A stretch of 64,000 nucleotides of DNA, taken from Candidatus Poribacteria bacterium (lineage in GTDB: Bacteria; Poribacteria; WGA-4E; GCA-2687025). Positions within the stretch are counted from its first letter, which is position 1. Each line of letters begins with the position of its first letter. The position numbers and the translations under genes are program-made. Under the pieces are notes generated by a model. That model ran no database searches and was not told the origin of the DNA. It was given only the letters and a program-made list of their open reading frames with translations. Positions 18,151 to 26,800 of this stretch are shown piece by piece. The DNA lies in NCBI GenBank assembly GCA_026004875.1, contig BPJZ01000014.1, forward strand, positions 1 to 64,000. The letters are read 5' to 3'.

Positions 18151-18381
18151 CTACCGCTGGGCAGAGGCAGCCTGCTGCTCTCGAAAGCGGCGGTAGCGCT
18201 GCTCGAACTTCTCAACGCGTCCCTCGGTGTCCACCACCCGCCGCTCACCGGTGAAGTACGGATGGCAACTGGCGCAAATCTCGACGTGGATCTCCGGCTT
18301 GATCGAAAGGGTTTCGTAGGTGGCGCCACAGACACAGATAATCCGCGCCGGCACCAACGTCGGATGAATCCCTCGCTTCAT
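18151..18381 (-). CDS. rpmE: 50S ribosomal protein L31 (zinc-binding type)
   Basis: About 76 residues. MKRGIHP at the start, the Cys set C-x-C...C-x-x-C (CVCGATYET, ICASCHPYFTG) and GRVEKFEQRYR at the end are diagnostic of the zinc-containing C+ form. The start is ambiguous: an in-frame GTG at 18393 would add four residues; the ATG at 18381 matches the conserved family N-terminus. Neighbouring rho upstream and prfA downstream is the common bacterial order. Confidence 0.94.
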   Translation of the reverse strand: MKRGIHPTLVPARIICVCGATYETLSIKPEIHVEICASCHPYFTGERRVVDTEGRVEKFEQRYRRFREQQAASAQR

Positions 18382-18440
18382 AGTCGTTTTCACGCTCCGT
18401 TCTTGAATTCGAGACTCCGGCCACTCCTGCTGCCAAAAGA

Positions 18441-19800
18441 TCAGCTGCGCATGTTGGCCAGGAACTCCTCGTTCGTCTTGGCTCGACGCATCTGCTCTTG
18501 GAACAGCTGGATGATCTCCCCAGGGCTCATTTTATTGAGGAATTTCCGGAGAATCCAGACTTTGTTCAGCGTATCGGGGTCCTAGCAGCAGCTCTTCGCG
18601 CCGTGTCTTGGACTTCAGCACGTCGATCGGCGGGAAGATCCGCTCCTCAAAGAGGCTCCGGTCTAGGTGGATCTCGGCGGTTGCCGGTGCCCTTGAACTC
18701 CTCGTAGATGTAGTCGTCCATCCGGCTGCCGGTGTCCACCAGGACGGTGGCCAGGATGGTCAAACTGCCGCCCTCTTCGGTGTTGCGTGCCGCCCCAAAG
18801 AACCGACGGGGGCCCCATCAGAGCGGCGGAGTCCAAACCGCCGGTCAGCGTCTTGCCAGTATGAGGGGCCACGAGGTTGTACGCCCGCGCCAGCCGGGTC
18901 AGACTGTCTAAAAGGATGACAACGTCCTTCCCAAACTCGACCGCGCGCTTAGCCTTCTCGATGACGATCTCGGCGACCGCAACGTGCCGCTCCGGCGGCT
19001 CATCAAACGTGGCGCTGACCACCTCCCCGTGGACGGAGCGTTCCATCTCGGTCACCTCTTCGGGCCGCTCGTCCACCAACAAGACGATCAGCTCCACCTC
19101 CGGGTGGTTCGTCTCGATCGCATGGGGCGATGTCCTTGAGCAGAGGTAGGTTTTGCCCCCAAAACGGTGGCGCCACGATCAACGCCCGCTGCCCCTTTGC
19201 CAATCGGCGCCATCAGGTCAATGATCCGGGTCGAAATCGAGGTGGTGCCCGGAATCTCCAGCTTAAACCGCTCCGTCGGATGGATGGGGGTCAGGTTGTC
19301 AAAGAGGGGAGCGTCCTTGACCTCCTCCGGGTCCCGACCGTTGACGCTGAGGACCTTCAGGAGGGCGTAAAACCGCTCGTCCTTCTCGCCGCCCCGCTTG
19401 GGGCGGACGGATCAGCCCGCGGAACCACATGCCCCGTCCGCAGACCAAAGCGCCGAATCTGAGAGGGAGAGACGTAAATGTCCTCCGGACTCTGAAGGTA
19501 GTTGTAGTTGGCCGAACGAAGAAACCCAAAGCCTTCCGGAAGGATCTCCAAGACGCCTTCACCGGCCAGCAGCTCCCCTTCGGTCGTTTGCGCCTCGAGG
19601 ATCCTGGAGATCAGCTCCTGCTTCCGAAGGCCGCTGTACCCACTGATCCCCAACTCCTTGGCGATCTTGTAGAGCTCCTGAACCGTCTTGTTCTGCAACT
19701 GGGTGACGTCCAGCCCAACCCCAGTGCCGCTCAATCTCTCGGTCTCCGTTTGGTGTGTGGTGTTTCGCGATGGGTATCTTCCGTTTCTTCGGTTCTTCAT
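18441..19800 (-). CDS. rho: transcription termination factor Rho, reading frame broken by at least seven one-base insertions
   Basis: The pieces spell a full Rho: N-terminal helix domain ([16 protein letters not shown]), cold-shock RNA-binding domain ([15 protein letters not shown]), a Walker A region near 19145-19185, Walker [17 protein letters not shown], the secondary RNA-binding EEFKGTGN segment and the C-terminal [11 protein letters not shown]. Extra single bases sit at about 18581, 18679, 18808-18812, 19124-19127, 19192-19195, 19400-19403 and 19421, and the Walker A stretch itself has compensating indels. Removing seven bases gives about 450 residues with every conserved block intact. 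Start codon at 19800 is uncertain. Treat as one gene; whether it is truly broken cannot be told from sequence alone. Confidence 0.87.
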
Positions 19801-20364
19801 CCAGTTCTCGCTTTCTTCCCCACCTGGGAGCGTTCCAAGCCGATTTTAGCCCGGTCACCGGTCGCTTGCGACGATCTCTCTGGAGCCTGTCAGCCTCCCT
19901 CATCGCAAGGCGGGCTGCTCGGACGGCGGGACAACGCCGGCTGACCAGTCCCTTTGGTTCTTTTGGGATGACGCTTTAAACCTTGAGCCTCTGATCGCCT
20001 GAACTCCCGGGGCGCACCGATGCCACCGCTCTTCAGCCAAGCGTCCAGCCACCCGGAGACCGGGGCCGTTGGGGCATCTGAGCGGTCCGCAGGACAGGCG
20101 CTTTCAAAAGACGGTTCCCCTCGCTCTGCTGCGCGGCAAACAACACGTGGGACTTCCTGCCTGCGATCTGTGAGGAATGCGACTGCAAAAACACTCAGGC
20201 TTTCTGGGACGATCGAGCGACCTGCGGACGCCTCACGGGGAGGTCTTCCGTGCTTCATTACCTATTTTACGGCTCGAAAGGAAACGGAGTCAAGTGTTTC
20301 GTAAAGAACGCCACCCCTCCCCTGAGACTTACGCCCTCCACGTCCCTTTAAGTTGCACAAAAGG
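19801..20364. other. intergenic region between rho and a rightward promoter, no gene seen
   Basis: Some 560 bases with no convincing coding frame, tRNA or known structured RNA. A TAAAAT box on the minus strand near 19850 (complement of ATTTTA) could be the rho -10 but has no clear -35. The rho leader is often long and autoregulated by Rho itself, which would fit a C-rich leader here, but nothing specific is visible. Confidence 0.4.
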
Positions 20365-20394
20365 TTGACGCGAGCAAGAGAGGGAGGGTATGCT
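20365..20394 (+). promoter_or_regulatory. sigma-70-type promoter
   Basis: TTGACG at 20365-20370, an 18-base spacer and TATGCT at 20389-20394. Expected transcription start near 20401. The only thing downstream on this strand is a possible short membrane-protein frame at 20491. Confidence 0.5.
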
Positions 20395-20490
20395 ACCTTC
20401 TAGGCTGTTTTCGGCCCTAGCTTGAACTCACGAACGCCTGAACAGGCCCGTCCCTCCGGGGACAAAAGACGGAGACAAAGTCAGCCAGCC

Positions 20491-20596
20491 ATGGAGTTCA
20501 AGACCACCGCTCGCCACTCCCTTTACCGCGTCGTGCGGTGTTCTGTTGATCTCGGCGCTGATGCTGGGAGTGGTGGAGCTTGCCCTGCGCGGCTAA
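20491..20596 (+). CDS. possible single-span membrane micro-protein, one-base insertion suspected
   Basis: From ATG 20491 the frame begins MEFKTTARHSLYRVV. In the next frame, ending at TAA 20594, lies a clean hydrophobic stretch VLLISALMLGVVELALRG. Removing one base around 20536-20540 joins the two into 34 residues: basic N-terminus plus one membrane helix. The total of 106 bases is 105 plus one, as with other broken genes here. A good promoter sits 90 bases upstream. No strong ribosome site is evident. Speculative. Confidence 0.28.
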
Positions 20597-20629
20597 GCGG
20601 GGCGAACAACACTCGTTGGAAAGAACGGC

Positions 20630-21082
20630 CTAGCCCGACTCGCGGGAGCGCTGAAGGGCGCGTTCTCGGATTATCCACGCCCGATGGCGAGCGGCCCGTT
20701 CCTGTTCGAACCGGCGACGGCGCTCGAGGCGACGCTGCTCGATCTTGGAAATCGGACGAGAGCTCGAACGCCGCCACTGGAATCGAGCCGGAACTGTCGG
20801 GCGTGGCCGAGGCAGTCGCCGATAAAGGCTCAACAGCGCTTCGACCCACCGCGGCCACGCCGGAGCCGCAGGAATCCCGTAGCCACATCGCCGAACCGGC
20901 CCCCACCGCCGCTGAACGATTCCTAGGTTGTACTGACAGGCGTTACAGTCCTCCGCCTCCCGAAGAAACCCCTGGAGCAGAGGACAGGAGACGGTCGCTC
21001 GCCCCGCCACCGGACGAACTCGTACCCGCCGATAGCGAATCACTCGTGCAAGAATCAGATCGCGCAGGGTCTTCCAACGCAT
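20630..21082 (-). CDS. Arg-rich hypothetical protein with Cys motif
   Basis: 150 residues from an ATG preceded by GAGGAAA. The N-terminal half begins MRWKTLRDLILARVI and carries CPLLQGFLREAEDCNACQYN, three cysteines suggestive of metal binding, and a fourth Cys soon after (RRCGYG). The C-terminal 50 residues are mostly Arg, Glu and Ser and may be disordered. I do not recognise a family. The opposite strand is also open over this stretch, but the ribosome site and Cys spacing favour this one. Confidence 0.45.
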   Translation of the reverse strand: MRWKTLRDLILARVIRYRRVRVRPVAGRATVSCPLLQGFLREAEDCNACQYNLGIVQRRWGPVRRCGYGIPAAPAWPRWVEALLSLYRRLPRPRPTVPARFQWRRSSSRPISKIEQRRLERRRRFEQERAARHRAWIIRERALQRSRESG

Positions 21083-21213
21083 CGGTTTTCCTCGGCCGTT
21101 CCTGTTTTCATTGTCGCCCCTTTGAGCCGTCATGACAAATCGGCGCCGTCGTAGTATCCTCCCCTTCCGACGGGAGACCGTTCCGCACCGGGCAGCAAGA
21201 GAAAGGAATACTC

Positions 21214-21984
21214 ATGAGTCGAAAACAGCAGCTCCTGCAGGAAGAAGGGTTCCTCATCGTTCGGGAGGGGGTGCTCAGCTCCCAAGAAGTTCAACGCGCC
21301 TTGGAGGAGATCTCCGCGATTATCCACGGGCGAGTGCCGTATGCTGAAAAGATCATGGTTCAAGTGGAACCGGCGGTTCAAAAGGGGATCCGAGAAGCGC
21401 CCTCGCGGGAGTGGGCCGTCCGAAAGCTGATGAGCTACGTTCCCCACAGTCCCATCTTAACGGAGATCGCCCGACATCCCAAGATCGCCGCGCTTCTCCG
21501 GGAGTTGCTCGCTGAAGATGTCAAGCTCCTTCAAGATATGGCGATGCTCAAGCCGCCCCAGGTCGGCTCCCCCAAGACCTGGCATCAAGACTGCGCCTAT
21601 TTCCCGATCGAGCCGCCGCGCGTTCTCGGTTTCTGGATCGCTTTGGATCAAGCCACGCGCGAAAACGGTTGTATGGAGGTTATCCCAGGCACTCATCGGG
21701 AGCCGATTCCTCACGAGACGATCGTTGAGGACGCCTTCCCAGACTACGGAATCCCCAAGGACCATCCCGTCTTTCAGCGGACCGCGGTTGCCGTGGAGCT
21801 AGAGCCAGGCGACGCGCTGGTCTTCGATGGCCTTCTCGTGCACGGCACCGGCCCGAACCGATCCGATCGGCCCCGTCGAGCCCTTCAACTCCATTACGTG
21901 AACGCCCGATGCCGATACACGGGGCGAAACCGGCCCCCGGAGCTGCTCCAGATCATCGGTCGCTCTTATGAAGGCTGTGTCTGA
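21214..21984 (+). CDS. phytanoyl-CoA dioxygenase (PhyH) family protein
   Basis: 256-residue Fe(II)/2-oxoglutarate-dependent oxygenase fold. Iron ligands are HxD in WHQDCAYF (near residue 125) and the distal His in LLVHGTGPN (near 210); a following Arg in RPRRALQ can bind 2-oxoglutarate. AAAGGA lies ahead of the ATG. PhyH paralogues are abundant in some uncultured lineages and act on many small molecules; the substrate here is unknown. Directly followed, with overlap, by a propeller gene stub. Confidence 0.88.
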   Translation: MSRKQQLLQEEGFLIVREGVLSSQEVQRALEEISAIIHGRVPYAEKIMVQVEPAVQKGIREAPSREWAVRKLMSYVPHSPILTEIARHPKIAALLRELLAEDVKLLQDMAMLKPPQVGSPKTWHQDCAYFPIEPPRVLGFWIALDQATRENGCMEVIPGTHREPIPHETIVEDAFPDYGIPKDHPVFQRTAVAVELEPGDALVFDGLLVHGTGPNRSDRPRRALQLHYVNARCRYTGRNRPPELLQIIGRSYEGCV

Positions 21985-22198
21985 GCACGTCCACAAGGGA
22001 CAGACCGGATTCGGGAGCTCTACCTTTTTTCACGTGCCCACCGGACGGCGGGTGGAACTGGGACGGTCCCACGCGCCTCCAGGCTATCACGGCCCGCTTC
22101 GCTGTGGCCTGCACCCCCGATCCTCCCGCTCTGGAACGCTCATCTGCTTCGACTCGACACACGAAGGCCTCGGTCGGCAGCTCTATCTGCTAGTTTAA
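21968..22198 (+). pseudogene. C-terminal remnant of an oligogalacturonate-lyase-like/TolB-like beta-propeller protein
   Basis: About 60 codons after the PhyH stop read like the last blades of a large propeller enzyme: FHVPTGRRVELGRS, then GPLRCGLHPRSSRSG, ICFDSTHEG and the terminal RQLYLLV before a TAA. This is the expected end of oligogalacturonate lyase-type or WD40-like propellers of 380 or more residues, but the rest is missing. An in-frame ATG inside phyH could still express 76 residues. A deletion fused to phyH, or a misassembly, explains it. Confidence 0.55.
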
Positions 22199-22225
22199 GG
22201 GCTTTTTGCTCAGAGCGCTGGAGCG

Positions 22226-22897
22226 CTATCGGATCGAAGCCCCACGGATTGGGGGTCTGGGCGGACGAGGCTCTAGAAAGGCACATTCCCCCCGACAGGG
22301 GCGCCCTTTCTGAAAGTTAGGGCAGACCGCCGCCTGCCGATGGAGGATCGCGAAAATACATTGATCAAACGCGTCGGCGCGGGCGTGCCACTCGGCGGGG
22401 GTGTCCGTCGGCAAAAAGGCCGCTGCCCCTCGTTGTCGCATCCGCTCGAAGAGCTCTCGATTGTTGGCGTCCCCAAGAGGCACCGCCTTCAGGTGGGGCT
22501 GAATCTCGTGAGCCAGTTGAATAAATGCCCCCGGCGACGGACGGCCAGCGTCGAACAGAACCGCTCGGGCGTGATAGGCGCGCAGTTTCGCGTGCCCGAT
22601 CCGGTTGTCCGGCGCTTCAGCGACGGCCAGCCCCAGCCCTCGCAGATATTGCGCTAAGCCCCGCCGAATCCCCTCTGGAAAGCCGATCACCATATAATCC
22701 ACCGTCAGCGGCGTCTCTTCGTCGAACAGTTCCTCATGAAGCCAAACCTCGCTGGTCTCCGCGTAAAGCTCGACCTCCCGCTCAAGGAGCTCGTCCACCG
22801 GCTCGATCAGTTGCCGCGACGCCTCGCGTATTCGCTCCTCCAGCCGCTCCCAGAGCGCTTCGCTAGCTTCATAAGAGTTGATCGGCAGCCGTCGCAT
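22226..22897 (-). CDS. hypothetical protein, degenerate receiver-like domain plus C-terminal Cys cluster
   Basis: 223 residues, no known family. An N-terminal helical region (residues 1-65, rich in Glu/Arg, likely coiled coil) leads to an alpha/beta segment (about 66-190) with receiver-like alternation but no phospho-acceptor Asp in the expected place. It ends in CPNFQKGRPCRGECAF, C-x8-C-x3-C, resembling a CCCH zinc finger lacking its His. Its start abuts the GH38-like gene stop (one shared base), so the two are one operon. Confidence 0.7.
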   Translation of the reverse strand: MRRLPINSYEASEALWERLEERIREASRQLIEPVDELLEREVELYAETSEVWLHEELFDEETPLTVDYMVIGFPEGIRRGLAQYLRGLGLAVAEAPDNRIGHAKLRAYHARAVLFDAGRPSPGAFIQLAHEIQPHLKAVPLGDANNRELFERMRQRGAAAFLPTDTPAEWHARADAFDQCIFAILHRQAAVCPNFQKGRPCRGECAFLEPRPPRPPIRGASIR

Positions 22898-25552
22898 TAC
22901 GTCTCTCCAGGGACCAGTTCCAACGTTACGATCTGAAACCCGGCCACGGACAAGATCAGTTTCCCCTCTTCGGTAAGGGAAAGCGGCTCCAGACGCGTTT
23001 CGTCCATTCGAGCCCGGTAGACCTCACGAACCGGGAGCCCAAACGAAAGCTCCGCCGTCTGCTCGTCTCGGAACGGATTGTAAAACCGAACGATCCAGGA
23101 GTCACGATCCTCAGCCAGCTTGAAGGCCGAGAGGACCAACCGGCGCGGGCTCAGGTCCAAAAAGCTCCCGCGAGGCGGCAGCCGACCCGCGTGGGCGTCC
23201 GTCTGAACGGCCCGCAGCGGGACGAGAACGCGCTGGGCCACCGCCACGGCGCCGGACTCCTCCAGTCGCTTCCCGTGCGGGATGATCGCGTACTCCGCGT
23301 GATGACGACCAGGAGACTGAGCGTCCGGCGTCGGAATTCCCCAACGCTCGTCCGTCTGTCCCACGGCGCGCAGAAGTGTCAGCGCCACGGTGTTCTGCCC
23401 GTCGCGGAGGACCTCGTACTCCGTCAGCCCCGCTGCCGCGACGGTCAACCCCCGCCGGAAGTCGCTGACGTCCACGTAGCCGTAACAAGGCTGCAGATAG
23501 GAAGGATTCTCCCAACCGCTCCAAGGCTGAATCGGTCGTTTGACCGCCTCAAATTGTCCCCCTACCGTCACCCGCTTGGCCTCAATTCGCGTGGGGAAGA
23601 GCGCTCGAATCCGGTGGTTCCACCGGGCGTTGTCTATCGAGGTCCCAATTTGAAGCGCAGGCAACCCCTGAACAAGCGTTAGCTCGCTGGAAACGATAAC
23701 GTTCCCCTTGGAGGTGGGCAGCCTGCCGGTGATTCGGTACCGCATCCGAAGCGGATTCCGCTCCACGTTTCGAATCTCCAGAGCCGGATAAGGCGGCTCC
23801 ACTGCTTCGCCCAGGTGGACGATCTCGTCCGACTCTGCCGGACGGTACTCCTGGGCGTCTCCGGCCTCCGAAGCGTCCTCAATCCAGTGGAGCCCCCCAA
23901 ACGAGGCTCCCGACTGTCGGTTGGTGATCGTCAGGCGTCCGTCCGTTCCGATCTTGACGATCAGCGAATCGTTTTGAAACGGCCCGCCGGGATAGCCTCG
24001 CTGGCGCTCCTCCGGGAGCGCTTGGACCCGGTAAGCGGCGTAGCCCACCGCCGGCACGTCGGCCATCATCAGAAAGCGCACCCGCTGGGCCCGTCGGGGA
24101 CGTGGGCGGCCCAGCTCCGGCGAAAGGGTAACCCGTTCCACCTCCAGGCAGACGGCCGGAACGTTGTTCCCGTAGGAATCGGTCACCGAGACGTCGTTCA
24201 CTTGAACGGAAGGATCGAAGATCGCCTCCACTTCGATCGCCTCGCGACGCCGAACGCTCAGCGGATTGAAGACGACCAATCGAACGGTTGACGGATCGTC
24301 CGCCGGAGCCTCAGGGGCATCGCCAAAGCGAGTCTGAACCTGTGCCGCGAGATGGCTCAACGCCTCCTGAATCAGCTCCTCAACCCCGTGCTCAACTTGC
24401 GCTAGCCGCGTTCGCATCTGTCGATGCACCGGGTCCGCCGCATAGCCTCCGATCGCTGGGGGCGTGTGGTTCTCAAGGAGACGCCGCCAGAGATAACGGA
24501 GCATCCCGCGCGGATCCGAAGCGCCGTAAAACCAAGCCAGCGCTGAGAACGGCTCTGCCCAGTGCTCCAAGTCCCGCTGACAGCGCCAGTTGACCCGCTT
24601 GAGGCCCACCCGGGCGCTCAGCCGTCCGTCGCCGGTGCCCCATCCCGGAGTGTACCGGTTGCGAAGCTCTCCGGCCGCCGACGGAAGCCGAGAATCCCCT
24701 TCCGGCTGAGCGGCGACCTCTTCTTCAAGGCTCCAAAGGGCGCCTTTCAGGTCTGCGGTCCGGATTCCGTCCGGCAACACGGTCCTCCTGGCCAGCTCGG
24801 CTAAGCGAAGCAGCTCCCCGTCGGGAAGCCGGTAGAACTCGCCACAGAGTAGCAACAGACGTCTGAGGGGAGAGCGCTTGGCAAGTCGCTCCATCAGCTC
24901 TCGCAGAAGAACGAGCCCCTCCTCTCCTCCCCACTCGTAGAGAACCGTTTGAGGACGGCGCGGTACAAACAACGCATAGATCGAAAGTCCGCCGCGCGAC
25001 TCCCAACGGAGAACCGGCGGGTAGCCCCGAATCGGATCGGGCGTCTTAGGAGGTAGCTCCGGGTCCAGAGCGTTCAGGCCGTCGGAGATTACCGCCCAGG
25101 AGAAGCCAAACTCCCGAAGAATCTGGGGCATCTGACCAATTTGGGAACGAGAGCCGTAAAGCCACCCGACCGGAAGCGGCTCCGTCCCCCATTCTGCGGC
25201 GACGCGACGCCCCTCGATCAGGTTCCGGACCAACGACTCGCCGCTGACAAGAAACGGGTCCGGCCTGAACGTACCATGGACCGATCAATAGCCGCCCCGA
25301 AGCGACCAGCCGCCGGAGCCGCTCCCGCGCTCCAGCACGAATCTCTGCGTAGTCCTCCAGGAGGATCGCCTCTCCGCCCAGCACGATAGCGGGGAACTCC
25401 GGCCGCTCTTCCAGCAGCTCCAGGAGACGATCCAACTCCTGAACCCATCGGAAACGCGTGGATTCAAACGGCAGCAACCATTCCCGTCTCCACTCGACGA
25501 ACGGAACCAGCAGTAGCTGAAAAGGCGCTTCGTTTCGACCCGTCTCCGTCAT
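22897..25552 (-). CDS. GH38 (alpha-mannosidase) fold protein lacking the zinc site; one-base insertion
   Basis: With one extra C removed at 25264-25265 the frame gives 884 residues with GH38 order: N-terminal catalytic (alpha/beta)7 domain, helical middle, C-terminal beta domains. The backbone motifs are easy to follow but the active site is gone. H-x-H-W-D-R-E-W is F18-V-E-W-R-R-E-W, the nucleophile block YLPDSFGH is WLYGSRSQ, and NHPHDS is NHTPPA. All four zinc ligands and the nucleophile are thus replaced. It is likely a non-catalytic binding or regulatory protein, or has different chemistry. Start ATG overlaps a short upstream frame by ATGA and has GGGAAAGGA ahead. Confidence 0.85.
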
Positions 25553-25650
25553 TCCTTTCCCTCGACCGTTGGGATCGGCTCCAAAGAACACAGGTCGGCC
25601 ATCCGATTCCAGCAGAGGCCGACCTGTGAGTTGTCGTCGCTTGAGAACAT
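25549..25650 (-). CDS. possible 33-residue ORF coupled to the GH38-like gene
   Basis: The frame MFSSDDNSQVGLCWNRMADL (first 20 residues) ends at a TGA that overlaps the GH38-like ATG (ATGA), the same coupling used by real gene pairs here. It lies between the Gfo/Idh stop (25683) and GH38. No good ribosome site. It may be chance; recorded because of the overlap. Confidence 0.2.
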   Translation of the reverse strand: MFSSDDNSQVGLCWNRMADLCSLEPIPTVEGKE

Positions 25651-25682
25651 CAGAACGACACGCCCGCGCGCCTCGACATCGG

Positions 25683-26681
25683 TTAGGCGACGACCAGTTG
25701 ATCGTTCTGGATGAAGACGACTTTTCCGGTCTCCATGGACAGCGAAGCCGCCACCTGTATCTTTTGGGTCTGGACCGCTTCGGGATAAGGGGCGAGAATC
25801 TGAGAGGTATCCTTCGTCTTGACCGCGTCGATGAAGATGCGGTCCTCCTGCTCGTAGGGGTTGACCGTGCTTTGAATCTCCTCCCGCTGGTCGGGACCGG
25901 TGACAAAGACGGCCCGTCCCTGTGTGATGTCGGCGGCCAGGTTGCGCCCGAAGACCTCGATCTTCACCCGACCCCATCCGGAGAGACAGCAGGCCGACTG
26001 AATGTTTGCAATCACTCCGTTGTCAAAGACGACGTTCACGAAGCTGATGTCTTCGATGTCGTAGTTGGGGATGTCCCGCATGCCACCCTTAGCGGCCACC
26101 GCGTGAACGCTAATTGCGTCTGCCCGTAGGAGGAAACGAGCCACATCAAAGATATGGGTTGTCTGCTCAACGTGCTGTCCGCCGGACTGACTCTTAACAC
26201 GCCACCAGGGGGTTCCGGGCATCCCCCCCATCCAGGCACCTAGCGCGCCCAAGACGCGGAACTGCGTCAGCTTTTCCCGCGCCTTCTGAACCGCGTCGCT
26301 GTAACGCCAGTTGTAGCCAACGCTGGTGATCACGCCGTTCTCCAGCACCGCGTCGCGAATCCGGAGCGCTTTGTCCAGGGTGATGTCAATCGGCTTCTCC
26401 ACGAAGATCGGAATCCTCCGCTCGATCGCCGCAAACTCCGGCTCGCCGTGGGCAAAGGGGGGCACACAGATGTAGACCGCGTCCAGCTCCTCCTTTTCGA
26501 ACATCTCGTGGAAGTCGGTGTAGGGACGTCCGCCGAACTCCTTGGCCCGCGACTCGGCCCGGTCCTTGGCCACATCGCACATGGCCACCAGCTCCACGTC
26601 TTCAAAACGGCTCAGGTTCCCCAAGTGGTTGCCGGCGATTCCCCCCGTGCCGATAAACCCGACCTTGACCTTCTCTGCCAT
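25683..26681 (-). CDS. Gfo/Idh/MocA family oxidoreductase
   Basis: 332 residues. NAD(P)-binding GFIGTGGIAGNH at the start, VEKPID as the EKP motif, VGYNWRYSDA and GGQHVEQTTHIFDV in the substrate domain with the usual catalytic His/Asp region. Such enzymes oxidise or reduce sugar or cyclitol hydroxyls; the substrate cannot be told. A closely similar protein is encoded at 47553-48575. Start at the ATG giving MAEKVKVGFIG. Lies upstream of the GH38-like gene in the same direction. Confidence 0.9.
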   Translation of the reverse strand: MAEKVKVGFIGTGGIAGNHLGNLSRFEDVELVAMCDVAKDRAESRAKEFGGRPYTDFHEMFEKEELDAVYICVPPFAHGEPEFAAIERRIPIFVEKPIDITLDKALRIRDAVLENGVITSVGYNWRYSDAVQKAREKLTQFRVLGALGAWMGGMPGTPWWRVKSQSGGQHVEQTTHIFDVARFLLRADAISVHAVAAKGGMRDIPNYDIEDISFVNVVFDNGVIANIQSACCLSGWGRVKIEVFGRNLAADITQGRAVFVTGPDQREEIQSTVNPYEQEDRIFIDAVKTKDTSQILAPYPEAVQTQKIQVAASLSMETGKVVFIQNDQLVVA

Positions 26682-26727
26682 GAGTGCATCGCTCCTTCGT
26701 CGATTGATCTGCATGGATCTCCTCGAA

Positions 26728-26741
26728 CGCGCCTTGGCGCG
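26728..26741. repeat. short perfect inverted repeat upstream of Gfo/Idh gene
   Basis: CGCGCC (26728-26733), TT, GGCGCG (26736-26741). It lies in the 119-base gap between the conserved hypothetical gene at 26801 and the Gfo/Idh start, next to a possible TACTAT -10 box on the minus strand near 26755. It could be an operator or a chance GC palindrome. Confidence 0.3.
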
Positions 26742-26800
26742 CGCCTTCGCTATAGTAGCCGATCTCCCCCATCGGTGGAACGGTCTCCCCCAGCCTCCGG

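Noticed and set aside
20422-21135. Rightward 237-residue open frame
   Set aside because: Low-complexity, no ribosome site, mirrors the Arg-rich leftward gene.
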